Part shown: positions 53,135-62,304 of the stretch, piece by piece
How the letters are laid out: the number at the start of each line of letters is the position of its first letter
Position numbering within the stretch: the first letter of the stretch is position 1
From: IMCC45349 sp047219225
Lineage (GTDB): Bacteria > Bacteroidota > Bacteroidia > Flavobacteriales > Flavobacteriaceae
Direction of reading: 5' to 3'
Length of the DNA: 64,000 nt
Assembly: GCF_047219225.1 (NCBI RefSeq)
Contig: NZ_CP178208.1
Span: 3,286,001-3,350,000, forward strand
Position numbers and translations under genes: made by a program
Notes under the pieces: generated by a model
Databases searched by the model: none
What the model was told of the DNA's origin: nothing
Seen by the model: only the letters and a program-made list of their open reading frames with translations

Positions 53135-53530
53135 TTATTGCATCTTTTTCTTTATTTCTAAAATTTCAGCTTTTAATTTACTAATCTCAGCTTTAGTAGC
53201 TTCTAAACTTTTAGCTTTAAGCTTTAGTTTTTCTTCAATTTTTTTCGCCTTTTCCTTATCTAATTTTCCTTCAGCTTTATCTTTTTCTAATTGTACCTTA
53301 TGCTTTTCAAGTAATTCTTCTAAAGATTTAACCGATTTTTTCTTTTCAGATAATTTTCTTTTAGCAGCAATTAATGCTTCTTTTTGTAATTTAATAGTCT
53401 CTTCCTTTTTTTCTACATCTGACTTAACTTCTTTCTTTACACCTTCTTTAACCTCTTGAGCACAAACAGTTTGCGAAAATGCTAAAGTTAGCATTAAAAC
53501 CATAGCTCCTAAAAATTTTAATTTCTTCAT
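53135..53530 (-). CDS. Small exported Lys/Glu-rich coiled-coil protein
   Basis: The 131-residue protein has a signal peptide (about 1-24, QTVCAQE). The mature part is almost entirely Lys, Glu, Ala and Leu in heptad-like helices (AKKIEEKLKLKAKSLEATKA). Probably a periplasmic coiled coil; function unknown. Composition alone gives no family. Confidence 0.65.
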   Translation of the reverse strand: MKKLKFLGAMVLMLTLAFSQTVCAQEVKEGVKKEVKSDVEKKEETIKLQKEALIAAKRKLSEKKKSVKSLEELLEKHKVQLEKDKAEGKLDKEKAKKIEEKLKLKAKSLEATKAEISKLKAEILEIKKKMQ

Positions 53531-53689
53531 GATACCTACGTTATTCGTTATTTTGATTTTTTAATAGCTATTAAACTTATATAAAAAAAGTTAGCCTATG
53601 CTTTAAAATCGTTATAATGCCTAATAATTTCGTTACAATAATTAGTTTACAATTTCACATGCTTTATTTGAATGCTATCAGCATTATTT

Positions 53690-53697
53690 TATCTTTG
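53690..53697 (+). promoter_or_regulatory. -7 box (TATCTTTG) for pheT
   Basis: Exact TAnnTTTG match, 23 bases upstream of the pheT ATG. A short palindrome AATGCT-ATC-AGCATT (53671-53685) lies directly before it. Confidence 0.6.
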
Positions 53698-53720
53698 CAT
53701 CTTGATGTAAAACGTATATA

Positions 53721-56147
53721 ATGAAGATATCATATAATTGGTTAAAACAGTTTATTAAAACCGATTGGGACGCAGAAAAAACAGGTGACCTTTTAACAGA
53801 TTTAGGATTAGAAATTGAAGGTATTGAAAGCTATCAATCTGTTAAAGGTGGACTAGAAGGTATTGTGGTTGGAAAAGTACTGACTTGTGAGCAACATCCT
53901 AATGCAGATAGGCTAAAAGTTACTACAGTAGATATTGGTGAAGAAACACCTTTAAATATAGTTTGTGGTGCACCTAATGTAGCCGCTGGACAAAAAGTAC
54001 CTGTAGCTACTATTGGTACAACTTTATATACTGAAGAAGGTGAAGCATGGACTATTAAAAAAGGTAAAATTCGCGGTGAAGCTAGTCATGGAATGATATG
54101 TGCCGAAGACGAATTAGGTCTAGGTAAAAGTCATGATGGTATTATGGTACTTGACGATACTATTGAGGTTGGTACTGCTGCTGCTGATATTTTTGATATT
54201 GAAAATGATCAAGTTTTTGAAATTGGATTAACTCCAAATAGAGCCGATGCTATGAGTCATTTTGGTACTGCTCGTGACTTAAAAGCTGGATTAATGCAAA
54301 AAGATATTAATCTTGAACTTATTACACCATCTGTAAGTGCTTTTCATGTAGATAACAGAATACTTAAAATAGATGTAGACGTTCAAGATAAAGAAAGAGC
54401 ACCTCGTTATTGTGGTGTTACAATTTCTGGACTAAAAGTTGAAGACTCTCCAGAATGGTTACAACATAGGTTAAAGGCAATTGGCTTAGCTCCTATTAAT
54501 AATATTGTTGATGCAACTAATTATGTATTACACGAATTAGGTCAACCTTTACACGCCTTTGATGCTACAAAAATTGCTGGTAATAAAGTAGTTGTAAAAA
54601 CGGTTGCTGCTGGTACAAAATTCACAACTTTAGACGAGGTTGAACGTGAATTACATGAAGATGACTTAATGATTTGTGATGCTGAAAAACCAATGTGCAT
54701 TGCTGGTGTATTTGGAGGTATTCACTCTGGTGTAACCGAAAACACAACTAGTATTTTCTTAGAAAGTGCCTACTTTAACCCTGTAAGTGTTAGAAAAACT
54801 GCTAAACGTCATGGCTTAAATACTGATGCTTCATTTAGGTTTGAAAGAGGTATAGATCCAAACATTACAGAATATGCTTTAAAACGTGCAGCTCTTTTAA
54901 TTACTGAAATTGCTGGAGGTGAAATTACAAGTGATATTACAGATGAATATCCTGACAAAATTAAAGACTTTGAAGTGCGTCTAAGTTTTGAGAATGCTAA
55001 AAACTTAATTGGTGAAGAAATTCCAAGAGAAACTATTAAAAGCATTTTAACTTCTTTAGACATTAAAGTAAATAATGTTACCGAAACAGGTCTAGGACTT
55101 ACAGTTCCTGCTTATAGAAATGACGTACAACGTGAAGCAGATATTATTGAAGAGATTTTACGTGTATATGGTTATAATAATGTAGGTACAACCGATAAGC
55201 TTAATGCCTCTATTTCTAACTCTTCAAAATTTGAAGACCATAGAGTTCAAAATATTATTGGTAACCAATTAGTATCTCAAGGATTTTTTGAGATGATGGC
55301 TAACTCGCTAACATCACCTAATTATATTACTTTAAGTGAACAACTAAAAGAAGAACATAACGTATCTATGTTAAATCCTTTAAGTAGTGATTTATCTGTA
55401 ATGCGTCAATCTATGGTCTTTTCAGGCTTAGAAGCACTAGCTCATAATATTAATAGAAAACAAAGTGACTTAAAACTGTTTGAATTTGGAAAGACTTACC
55501 ATGATTATAATGGTACCAGAGAAGAATATAAACATTTATCACTTTTCTTGACAGGAAACAGAACAAGCGAAAGTTGGATTAATCAAACTAAAGCAAGTGA
55601 TTTCTTTTATTTAAAAGGCACTGTAAATACACTTTTTGCTCGTTTAGGAATTTCTAGATTAAAAACTGCTCCTATTAAAAACGATTTGTTTAGTGAAGGC
55701 TTAAGTTTAAGTTTAGGCAAAACAAAACTTGTAGAGTTTGGTATTTTAAAGAAACAAGTATTAAAGAGTTTTGGAATTTCTCAAAATGTGCTATGTGCCG
55801 ATTTTAATTGGGATAATGTTTTGGAAGTAGCTAAGCGAAATTCAATTAAATTTAAAACCATTCCTAAATATCCAGAAGTACGTCGTGATTTTGCTTTATT
55901 ATTAAATGATGATGTAACTTTTGAATCTATTCATACTATTGCTAAACAAACAGAAAAACAACTTTTAAAAGATGTAAACCTGTTTGATGTATATCAAGGT
56001 AAAAACTTACCAAAAGGTAAAAAGAGTTATGCTGTAAGCTTTATGCTTCAAGATGAGCATAAAACACTTACAGATAAACAAATTGATAAAATAATGAATA
56101 AGCTAAAAGCTAATTTTGAAAAACAGCTTGGAGCAGAATTAAGATAA
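53721..56147 (+). CDS. pheT: Phenylalanyl-tRNA synthetase beta subunit
   Basis: At 808 residues it has the expected order: tRNA-binding (EMAP-like) domain (about 40-150; VVGKVLTCEQHPNADRLKV), B1/B5 region, B3/B4 editing domain (about 215-390), a catalytic-like core (about 480-680), and the C-terminal anticodon-binding FDX-ACB (about 715-808; KYPEVRRDFALLLND). With PheS it charges tRNA-Phe. pheS is not adjacent, so the two genes are unlinked in this genome. Confidence 0.96.
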   Translation: MKISYNWLKQFIKTDWDAEKTGDLLTDLGLEIEGIESYQSVKGGLEGIVVGKVLTCEQHPNADRLKVTTVDIGEETPLNIVCGAPNVAAGQKVPVATIGTTLYTEEGEAWTIKKGKIRGEASHGMICAEDELGLGKSHDGIMVLDDTIEVGTAAADIFDIENDQVFEIGLTPNRADAMSHFGTARDLKAGLMQKDINLELITPSVSAFHVDNRILKIDVDVQDKERAPRYCGVTISGLKVEDSPEWLQHRLKAIGLAPINNIVDATNYVLHELGQPLHAFDATKIAGNKVVVKTVAAGTKFTTLDEVERELHEDDLMICDAEKPMCIAGVFGGIHSGVTENTTSIFLESAYFNPVSVRKTAKRHGLNTDASFRFERGIDPNITEYALKRAALLITEIAGGEITSDITDEYPDKIKDFEVRLSFENAKNLIGEEIPRETIKSILTSLDIKVNNVTETGLGLTVPAYRNDVQREADIIEEILRVYGYNNVGTTDKLNASISNSSKFEDHRVQNIIGNQLVSQGFFEMMANSLTSPNYITLSEQLKEEHNVSMLNPLSSDLSVMRQSMVFSGLEALAHNINRKQSDLKLFEFGKTYHDYNGTREEYKHLSLFLTGNRTSESWINQTKASDFFYLKGTVNTLFARLGISRLKTAPIKNDLFSEGLSLSLGKTKLVEFGILKKQVLKSFGISQNVLCADFNWDNVLEVAKRNSIKFKTIPKYPEVRRDFALLLNDDVTFESIHTIAKQTEKQLLKDVNLFDVYQGKNLPKGKKSYAVSFMLQDEHKTLTDKQIDKIMNKLKANFEKQLGAELR

Positions 56148-56150
56148 CAC

Positions 56151-56183
56151 AAAAAGCCCTTTCAAATTTGGAAGGGCTTTTTT
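56151..56183 (+). terminator. Intrinsic terminator after pheT
   Basis: Arms AAAAAGCCCTT and AAGGGCTTTTT with an imperfect 10-base loop. Confidence 0.82.
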
Positions 56184-56235
56184 AAGAGTTTTCTATAACA
56201 AATTAATACATCCAAATAAATTTACAGAATTATAG

Positions 56236-56243
56236 TATTTTTG
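56236..56243 (+). promoter_or_regulatory. -7 box (TATTTTTG) almost touching the PAP2 start codon
   Basis: Exact TAnnTTTG match ending 5 bases before the ATG at 56249, so the transcript would start at or very near the start codon (leaderless). Confidence 0.6.
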
Positions 56244-56248
56244 CTTTC

Positions 56249-57103
56249 ATGAAGTTTATAAGAAACCTTTTTTGTTTTGCATTTATATTTTTAAGTATCT
56301 CAAATACTTTAAATGCCCAACAACTAGAAACTACAACTCAAAAAGAGCCAACCACATGGGAGCTTTTTAAATATGACGCCAAAACAACTTTTGGAGGAGT
56401 CAAGTACTCATTTACGAGACCTTTACAATGGAAAGGTAAAGACTATGCTAAATTAGGAGGTTTAGTTATTGGTACTTTTGCTATGGCTACATTAGATAAT
56501 GAAACCAATTCTTTTTTTGAAGATATTAAAGACGATTATCCAAAAGGTTTAAGAGATGTTGGTTGGTATTTTGGTAGTCCACAAAACTACTTCATGGCAA
56601 ATGCTGGTTTATATGGCTTTGGTCTTTTTACAAAAAATGAAAAAGTACGAAAAACAAGTGTGCTTATTATTTCATCGTCTATTACAAGTGGTTTTATACA
56701 AACCTTAAGTAAAACTGGATTTGGTCGTGGTAGACCTAGTGCTGGAGAAGGACCAAATTTTTTTAAACCATTTTCTAAAGAATCTTATCACCATTCTTTC
56801 CCTTCTGGGCATACTGTGTTATCAGTTACTATGGCACATGCCATTGCAAAACAATTTGATAATACTTGGACAAAGGTTGGAATATATACTCTAGGCTCTT
56901 TAGCTCCTATTTCAAGATTAGTAGATGGTGCGCATTGGTTATCAGATATTGGTTTTGCTGCTGCCTTAAGTATTATTGTCGTGGATAGCATTGATAAATT
57001 TTTATTCAATACTGATGCCTATAGCTATAGTAAAAAGCCTAAACAAATTACCTGGAATGTTAGATTTAGTAGTAACCAAATAGGTTTTGTAGGAACATTT
57101 TAA
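56249..57103 (+). CDS. PAP2-family phosphatase
   Basis: The 284-residue protein has a signal peptide (about 1-24, NTLNAQQ), and the three phosphatase motifs are exact: KTGFGRGRP (Kx6RP), FPSGHT (PSGH) and SRLVDGAHWLSD (SRx5Hx3D). It is a PAP2/ acid-phosphatase-like enzyme acting on lipid phosphates (undecaprenyl or lipid A diphosphates) or soluble phosphomonoesters at the periplasmic face. The start must be the first ATG because the signal peptide needs it. Confidence 0.88.
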   Translation: MKFIRNLFCFAFIFLSISNTLNAQQLETTTQKEPTTWELFKYDAKTTFGGVKYSFTRPLQWKGKDYAKLGGLVIGTFAMATLDNETNSFFEDIKDDYPKGLRDVGWYFGSPQNYFMANAGLYGFGLFTKNEKVRKTSVLIISSSITSGFIQTLSKTGFGRGRPSAGEGPNFFKPFSKESYHHSFPSGHTVLSVTMAHAIAKQFDNTWTKVGIYTLGSLAPISRLVDGAHWLSDIGFAAALSIIVVDSIDKFLFNTDAYSYSKKPKQITWNVRFSSNQIGFVGTF

Positions 57104-57158
57104 CTTTTAATTGTCGATAATTTTTCGTAAATTAAAGTCAATCTTAAAAGTTATTGTT

Positions 57159-57392
57159 ATGGAAACGCATTATACTAGAATATTCACAGGAAACTTTATT
57201 ACAGTTAATTTAATTATATCTCGTCTTGAAGAAATAGGAATTAGACCTATTATTAAAGATGAAACAGAATCTGGTCGTTTAGCTGGATTTGGACCAGCAA
57301 TTCCTGGGCATCAAGAGTTATTTGTCCATAATGATGAACTCGATAAAGCGATACCAATAGTAGAATCAGCTTTAGCTGAACTTAAAGTATAA
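57159..57392 (+). CDS. DUF2007 family protein (putative signal-transducing protein)
   Basis: I use the ATG at 57159 (METHYTRIFTG), giving 77 residues; a TTG-started frame from 57111 would add 16 residues in an apparent promoter region. The ferredoxin-like small domain has RIFTGNFITVNLIISRLEEIGI and GHQELFVHNDELDKAIPIVE, typical of DUF2007 (PF09413). Some relatives are PII-like uridylyltransferase partners, but the role is unknown. Confidence 0.8.
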   Translation: METHYTRIFTGNFITVNLIISRLEEIGIRPIIKDETESGRLAGFGPAIPGHQELFVHNDELDKAIPIVESALAELKV

Positions 57393-57422
57393 AAAAAAGC
57401 CACTTTTTAAAGTGGCTTTTTT
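57392..57422. terminator. Bidirectional intrinsic terminator
   Basis: Arms AAAAAAGCCACTTT and AAAGTGGCTTTTTT; serves the DUF2007 gene and the converging ABC-F gene. It has almost the same stem as the one at 2428-2461. Confidence 0.85.
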
Positions 57423-57439
57423 ATTCTATAATATCAAAA

Positions 57440-59059
57440 TTACTTCTGATACATTTTATTTCTCAGATCCTTAATTTTTGGATCTTGCATATACTCATCA
57501 AACGTAGTATATCTATCTATAATTCCATTTGGAGTTAACTCTATAACTCTATTAGCTACAGTTTGTGCAAACTCATGATCATGAGTTGTAAATAAAACAG
57601 TTCCTTTAAAATTCTTTAATGAGTTATTAAATGCTGTAATACTTTCTAAATCTAAGTGATTTGTTGGTTCGTCAAGCATTAAAATATTTGCTCTAATCAT
57701 CATCATTCTAGATAACATACAACGTACTTTTTCTCCTCCAGAAAGTACATTTGAAGTTTTTAATGCTTCTTCTCCACTAAAAATCATCTTACCTAAAAAG
57801 CCTCTAATGTAAACCTCTTCACGTTCTTCTTCAGTTGTTGCCCATTGGCGTAACCAATCAACAAGCGTTAAAGAATTATCAAAATACTCACTATTATCTA
57901 AAGGTAAATACGATTGTGAAGTTGTAACTCCCCAGGCATACTTTCCTGAATCTGCAGTTTCTTTACCGTTTATAATTTGATAAAAAGCTGTGGTTGCTCT
58001 AGAATCTCTAGAAAAAACTACAACTTTATCTCCTTTAGCTAAATTTAAATCTATCTCTTTAAATAATGTTTCACCATCAATAGAAGCGGCTAATCCTTCA
58101 ATATTTAAAATTTGATCTCCAGCTTCTCTATCTCTTTCAAAGATAATTGCTGGATAACGTCTACTTGAAGGTTTAATCTCTGAAACGTTAAGTTTATCAA
58201 TCATTTTCTTTCTACTCGTTGCTTGCTTTGACTTAGCAACGTTTGCTGAGAAACGACGAATAAATTCTTCTAATTCTTTTTTCTTTTCTTCAGCTTTCTT
58301 GTTTTGTTGAGCACGTTGTTTTGCTGCTAATTGTGAAGACTCATACCAAAACGTATAGTTTCCTGAGAAATGATTAATTTTTCCAAAATCAATATCAGAA
58401 ATATGTGTACATACAGCATCTAAGAAGTGTCTGTCGTGAGATACAATGATAACACAGTTATCGTAATTAGCTAAGAAATTTTCTAACCAAGTAATTGTTT
58501 CATAATCCAAATCGTTGGTAGGCTCATCCATAATTAATACATCTGGACTTCCAAATAGTGCTTGTGCTAATAACACACGTACTTTTTGTTTACCATCTAA
58601 ATCTTTCATTAAGGTATAATGTAAATCTTCTTTTATACCTAAATTAGATAGCATTGATGCAGCAGCACTATCAGCATTCCAACCATCCATTTCTTCAAAC
58701 TGTACTTGAAGCTCACCAATTTTTTCCGCATTTTTATCAGAATAATCAGCATATAAGGCATCTATTTGACTCTTAATTTCAAATAAAGGTTTGTTTCCTC
58801 TTAACACTGTTTCTAAAACTGGATATTCATCGTATAAACTATGATCCTGCTCAAATACAGACATACGTTTTCCTGGTTCTAAATGTACATGACCAGAAGT
58901 AGGTTCTTGTTTTCCAGATAATATCTTTAAAAAAGTGGACTTTCCTGCTCCATTTGCTCCAATGATTCCGTAGCAATTACCATTATTAAAAGTAGTATTT
59001 ACTTCATCAAACAATATTCTTTTTCCAAATTGTACAGATAAGTTAGAAACTGATAACAT
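57440..59059 (-). CDS. ABC-F family ATPase (YbiT-like), NBD2 with degenerate Walker A
   Basis: The 539-residue protein has two ABC modules and no membrane domain. NBD1 has a good Walker A (GANGAGKST), and Walker B LIMDEPTNDLD, but a degenerate signature (LDGKQKVRVLL). NBD2 has signature LSGGEKVRCML and Walker B LMLDEPTNHLD, but its P-loop reads FSRDSRATTAF without the canonical GxxGxGK(S/T) lysine. ABC-F proteins act on ribosomes. Probably ABC-F of the YbiT/YkpA type; whether NBD2 hydrolyses ATP is doubtful. Confidence 0.85.
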   Translation of the reverse strand: MLSVSNLSVQFGKRILFDEVNTTFNNGNCYGIIGANGAGKSTFLKILSGKQEPTSGHVHLEPGKRMSVFEQDHSLYDEYPVLETVLRGNKPLFEIKSQIDALYADYSDKNAEKIGELQVQFEEMDGWNADSAAASMLSNLGIKEDLHYTLMKDLDGKQKVRVLLAQALFGSPDVLIMDEPTNDLDYETITWLENFLANYDNCVIIVSHDRHFLDAVCTHISDIDFGKINHFSGNYTFWYESSQLAAKQRAQQNKKAEEKKKELEEFIRRFSANVAKSKQATSRKKMIDKLNVSEIKPSSRRYPAIIFERDREAGDQILNIEGLAASIDGETLFKEIDLNLAKGDKVVVFSRDSRATTAFYQIINGKETADSGKYAWGVTTSQSYLPLDNSEYFDNSLTLVDWLRQWATTEEEREEVYIRGFLGKMIFSGEEALKTSNVLSGGEKVRCMLSRMMMIRANILMLDEPTNHLDLESITAFNNSLKNFKGTVLFTTHDHEFAQTVANRVIELTPNGIIDRYTTFDEYMQDPKIKDLRNKMYQK

Positions 59060-59081
59060 TTTTTAGCTTTTAAATTTGGCG

Positions 59082-59089
59082 CAAAAGTA
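59082..59089 (-). promoter_or_regulatory. -7 box (TACTTTTG) for the ABC-F gene
   Basis: Minus-strand exact TAnnTTTG match, 22 bases upstream of the start codon at 59059. Confidence 0.55.
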
Positions 59090-59173
59090 GAAAAATCAAT
59101 CCATTCAGCAAATTAAAAGCATCTGTTAATAATATTTAACAACGCATTAACAACGCTTTTAACATGCAAAACA

Positions 59174-59181
59174 TATTTTTG
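59174..59181 (+). promoter_or_regulatory. -7 box (TATTTTTG)
   Basis: Exact TAnnTTTG match, 44 bases upstream of the ATG at 59226. Confidence 0.55.
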
Positions 59182-59225
59182 TACAAAATCAGTGACATCC
59201 CAAACTTATACTGATTTGTTTTACT

Positions 59226-60635
59226 ATGAAACAATTAGTAGCAATCATATGTGTTATTTCAGCTTTTTTTAGCTGTAGCTCCAAACAAAATAGTTGTGGA
59301 CAAGCCTTTATTGGTGGTGAAATTATTAACCCTAATAATGACTACTTAGTTCTTTATGACGACTCTTCTCCTATTGATACTTTATACTTAGACGAAAACA
59401 ATCGATTTTCTCATAAAATTGAAAGCTTAAATTCTGGCTTACATTCATTTATTCATGGAGGAGAATATCAAGTGGTTGTAATTGAGCCAAATGACAGTAT
59501 AATGATTCGTTTAAACACTTTAGATTTTGATGAATCTTTAGTTTTTAGTGGAAAAGGTTCAAAAAAGAATAATTTCTTAATCGATTTATTTGTCAAGCTA
59601 GAAAAGGAAGATAAATACATGTATGAGTTTTCTAAATTACCTCCTATTGAATTTCAAGAAAAAATAGATTCTTTAAAGAAAGGTAAAGTAAAAAACTTAA
59701 AAAAGTTCACTGAAAAATATCCTTCTTCAAATTTATTTTCTAAAGTTGCCAATGCAAGTATAAATTACAGCTATTTTACTCATAAGGAACTATACCCTTT
59801 TAGATATTATGGAAATAATAATTTAATAAACAGAAAAAATCTGCCTAAGGATTTTTATAATTACAGAAAACACATTGATTATAATGATCAGGACTTAAAG
59901 GATTTTTACCCTTATTATAATTTTTTATTTCCTCACATTAATAATCTAGCATTAGACAAGTATTTTGAAAAGACTAAGGATACAGTTTTTAATGTAAACT
60001 CAATACACTATAATCTTAATAAACTAGAGTTAATGGATAGTTTGGTTTATAGTGATGCCATTAAAAATAATCTTTTAAAGTACGCTACACGTAACTTTTT
60101 ATCACATTCAAACTCAATTAATGAATGTGAAGAAATGTACCAATCTTATATAAATAAAAGCACTAGTAAAGAAGATTCAAACTACATAACTAGTTTATTT
60201 GAAACTTCTAAAAGATTGCAACCAGGTAATAGACTTCCAGATGTAGAAATTATTAATAGTAAAAATGAGACAATTAACATTAATGCTATAATAGAAAAAC
60301 CAACAGTAGTTTATTTTTGGAGTAACGCTAGTAAATACCACTTTAAAAATAGTCACAAGAAAGTAAAAGCATTAAAAAGAGAATTTCCAGATATAGATTT
60401 TGTTTCAGTAAATATTAACGCTAACAACGCTTCAGTTTGGAAACGTATTCTTAAACAGAATAAATTTAGCGTAGAGGGTGAGTATCGATTTAGAAACCCT
60501 CACTTTGCTAAAAAACAACTAGCAATTAATTATATAAGAAAAGTATTAGTTATAGATAAGAACAGTAAAATTATTTCCTCAAATTCAGATCTATTTGACA
60601 GTGAGTTTAAGTACATTTTAAATAAATTGAAATAA
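59226..60635 (+). CDS. Thioredoxin-fold lipoprotein without CxxC
   Basis: The 469-residue protein has a lipoprotein signal (CVISAFFSC, cysteine about 17). The N-terminal part (about 25-130, GGEIINPNNDYLVLYDDSSPIDTLYL) resembles the DUF4369 domain that precedes thioredoxin domains in Bacteroidota. The C-terminal domain is thioredoxin-like: TVVYFWSNASKYHFKNS occupies the place of the usual WCPxC, with no cysteine, and VKALKREFPDIDFVSVNI follows. It therefore cannot be a dithiol oxidoreductase in the usual way. Confidence 0.75.
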   Translation: MKQLVAIICVISAFFSCSSKQNSCGQAFIGGEIINPNNDYLVLYDDSSPIDTLYLDENNRFSHKIESLNSGLHSFIHGGEYQVVVIEPNDSIMIRLNTLDFDESLVFSGKGSKKNNFLIDLFVKLEKEDKYMYEFSKLPPIEFQEKIDSLKKGKVKNLKKFTEKYPSSNLFSKVANASINYSYFTHKELYPFRYYGNNNLINRKNLPKDFYNYRKHIDYNDQDLKDFYPYYNFLFPHINNLALDKYFEKTKDTVFNVNSIHYNLNKLELMDSLVYSDAIKNNLLKYATRNFLSHSNSINECEEMYQSYINKSTSKEDSNYITSLFETSKRLQPGNRLPDVEIINSKNETININAIIEKPTVVYFWSNASKYHFKNSHKKVKALKREFPDIDFVSVNINANNASVWKRILKQNKFSVEGEYRFRNPHFAKKQLAINYIRKVLVIDKNSKIISSNSDLFDSEFKYILNKLK

Positions 60636-60637
60636 TA

Positions 60638-60668
60638 AAAAAGCCGAAGCATTTGCTTCGGCTTTTTT
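60638..60668. terminator. Bidirectional intrinsic terminator
   Basis: Arms AAAAGCCGAAGC and GCTTCGGCTTTT around ATTT; serves both convergent genes. Confidence 0.87.
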
Positions 60669-60685
60669 GTTTATAACACTTTCGT

Positions 60686-61339
60686 TTAGTTTCCTTTTTT
60701 ATAATCTGCTAAAAACTTAGCTAAACCTATATCTGTTAAAGGGTGATTTAATAAACCTTCAATAGAGCTTAATGGTCCAGTCATTACATCAGATCCTAAC
60801 TTTGCACAATCAATAACATGCATTGTATGTCTTACAGATGCAGCTAAAATTTGAGTATCAAAACCATAGTTATCATAAATTTGACGAATCTCAGCGATTA
60901 AGTTTAAACCATCAGTAGATATATCATCTAAACGTCCTAAAAATGGAGATACATAAGTTGCTCCTGCTTTGGCTGCTAACAAAGCTTGTCCAGCAGAAAA
61001 AACCAATGTAACGTTTGTTTTAATACCTTTATCACTAAAATACTTTGCTGCCTTTACACCATCTCTTATCATTGGAAGTTTAACAACAATTTGAGGATTA
61101 AGAGCCGCAAGCTCCTCTCCTTCTTTAACCATACCTTCAAAATCTGTTGAAATTACTTCAGCAGATACATCTCCATCAACAATATCGCAAATAGCTTTAT
61201 AATGATTAATAATGTTTTCTTTTCCAGTAATACCTTCTTTAGCCATTAATGATGGGTTTGTAGTTACACCATCTAATACACCAAGATCTTGAGCTTCTTT
61301 AATTTGATCTAAGTTGGCTGTGTCAATAAAAAACTTCAT
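60686..61339 (-). CDS. fsa: Fructose-6-phosphate aldolase/transaldolase (TalC/Fsa type)
   Basis: The 217-residue protein is a single TIM barrel, the short form of transaldolase. MKFFIDTANLDQIKEA is a family start; the Schiff-base lysine is in IVVKLPMIRDG, and TNVTLVFSAGQALLAAKAGATYVSPFLGRLDD is the catalytic sheet. It handles sugar phosphates, either as transaldolase in the pentose phosphate path or as fructose-6-phosphate aldolase; the two cannot be separated by eye. Confidence 0.9.
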   Translation of the reverse strand: MKFFIDTANLDQIKEAQDLGVLDGVTTNPSLMAKEGITGKENIINHYKAICDIVDGDVSAEVISTDFEGMVKEGEELAALNPQIVVKLPMIRDGVKAAKYFSDKGIKTNVTLVFSAGQALLAAKAGATYVSPFLGRLDDISTDGLNLIAEIRQIYDNYGFDTQILAASVRHTMHVIDCAKLGSDVMTGPLSSIEGLLNHPLTDIGLAKFLADYKKGN

Positions 61340-61442
61340 TCTTTATAATTATTTAGTTGTGTTTAGAATTTTTGCGAATTTACAATAAACTAATCGCAAC
61401 CAAAGCAGAAGTAATTAAAATATATTAACAACTAAAAATATT

Positions 61443-61847
61443 TTATTCTACATGTATAAAATAGTGCTCTACATCTCTATCACTACAAGTAGGACTATGA
61501 TCGTAATCATCATAATCAAAATATTCTACTTCTAGCCTAACTTCAAAGTGGTAAGTACCTTCAACTTCAGGAACACCAAAAAACTCAATTTTTCTCCTTC
61601 TAATATCATAATAAATTCCTGGAGGAATATCTCCTATAACCATAAAGTAATAATCATAACTATCATCATTTGATGCATTCTTTACATCGGCAGTAATAAC
61701 ATCATAATAATCATCTCCAACAAAGCCTAAATCCATAGTTTTTGCATGAACATCAGGTTCAATGTTAAAAACACATTCAAGAACTTCATCACAACTAAAA
61801 CATAATAAAAAGATAAATAATACAGGTAATTTATATAACGATTTCAT
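61443..61847 (-). CDS. Lipoprotein with a putative Ig-like (He_PIG-type) segment
   Basis: The 134-residue protein has a lipoprotein signal (FIFLLCFSC, cysteine about 19). The part IGDIPPGIYYDIRRRKIEFFGVP then EGTYHFEVRLEVE (broken here) has the pattern IPPGL-x-x-...-G-x-P-x-x-x-G-x-Y-x-F of putative Ig domains. Very acidic (DYDDYDH). Function unknown; possibly a surface or periplasmic adhesion module. Confidence 0.6.
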   Translation of the reverse strand: MKSLYKLPVLFIFLLCFSCDEVLECVFNIEPDVHAKTMDLGFVGDDYYDVITADVKNASNDDSYDYYFMVIGDIPPGIYYDIRRRKIEFFGVPEVEGTYHFEVRLEVEYFDYDDYDHSPTCSDRDVEHYFIHVE

Positions 61848-61932
61848 ATAGTAAGTTTTGATTTACAAATCAAAAAACATACCAAAATATATAATTTGCA
61901 CTTGAGAGAATAGTGTCGAAAGACTTATACCT

Positions 61933-62304
61933 CTATTTAAAAGCAACAAAACGATATTTAATAGTATCGTTAACTGTTAAAACAAGAGTATCATTTTTAA
62001 ATAACTTATGATACTTTCTATCAGATATTCTAACACTTTTCTCCATAAATACAGTGTCATTTTCAGTTTCTAATACAGTCATTTTAGAGCAAGTATTTTT
62101 AATGGTTTTTGAACAAATCTCAATATTAGATTTATTCTTAGCTGTGTTGAACATGAACCGCTTATTGTGAGGTGTACAAAATACACCTATACTTATAGAA
62201 ACATCTTTGTCTATGGATTTATATGTATGTCCATGAGGTGCTCCTAATGGCATTAGAAAACAAGATGATACAAGGAAAAGCAATAAAAAAGATAAATATC
62301 TCAT
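61933..62304 (-). CDS. Small lipoprotein of unknown function
   Basis: The 123-residue protein has a lipoprotein signal (LLLFLVSSC, cysteine about 15). Beta-rich mature part with three more cysteines (FCTPH, EICSK, TCSKM). No family recognised. Its start overlaps the stop of the upstream SDR gene by one base, so the two are co-transcribed and coupled. Confidence 0.6.
   Translation of the reverse strand: MRYLSFLLLFLVSSCFLMPLGAPHGHTYKSIDKDVSISIGVFCTPHNKRFMFNTAKNKSNIEICSKTIKNTCSKMTVLETENDTVFMEKSVRISDRKYHKLFKNDTLVLTVNDTIKYRFVAFK

Noticed and set aside
53671..53685. A 6-base-arm palindrome before the pheT promoter as an operator or attenuator.
   Set aside because: Arms this short are likely by chance in AT-rich DNA; no leader peptide with Phe codons was seen.
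57111..57158. A TTG-started extension of the DUF2007 protein.
   Set aside because: The ATG at 57159 begins the domain directly and the upstream part looks like a promoter region.
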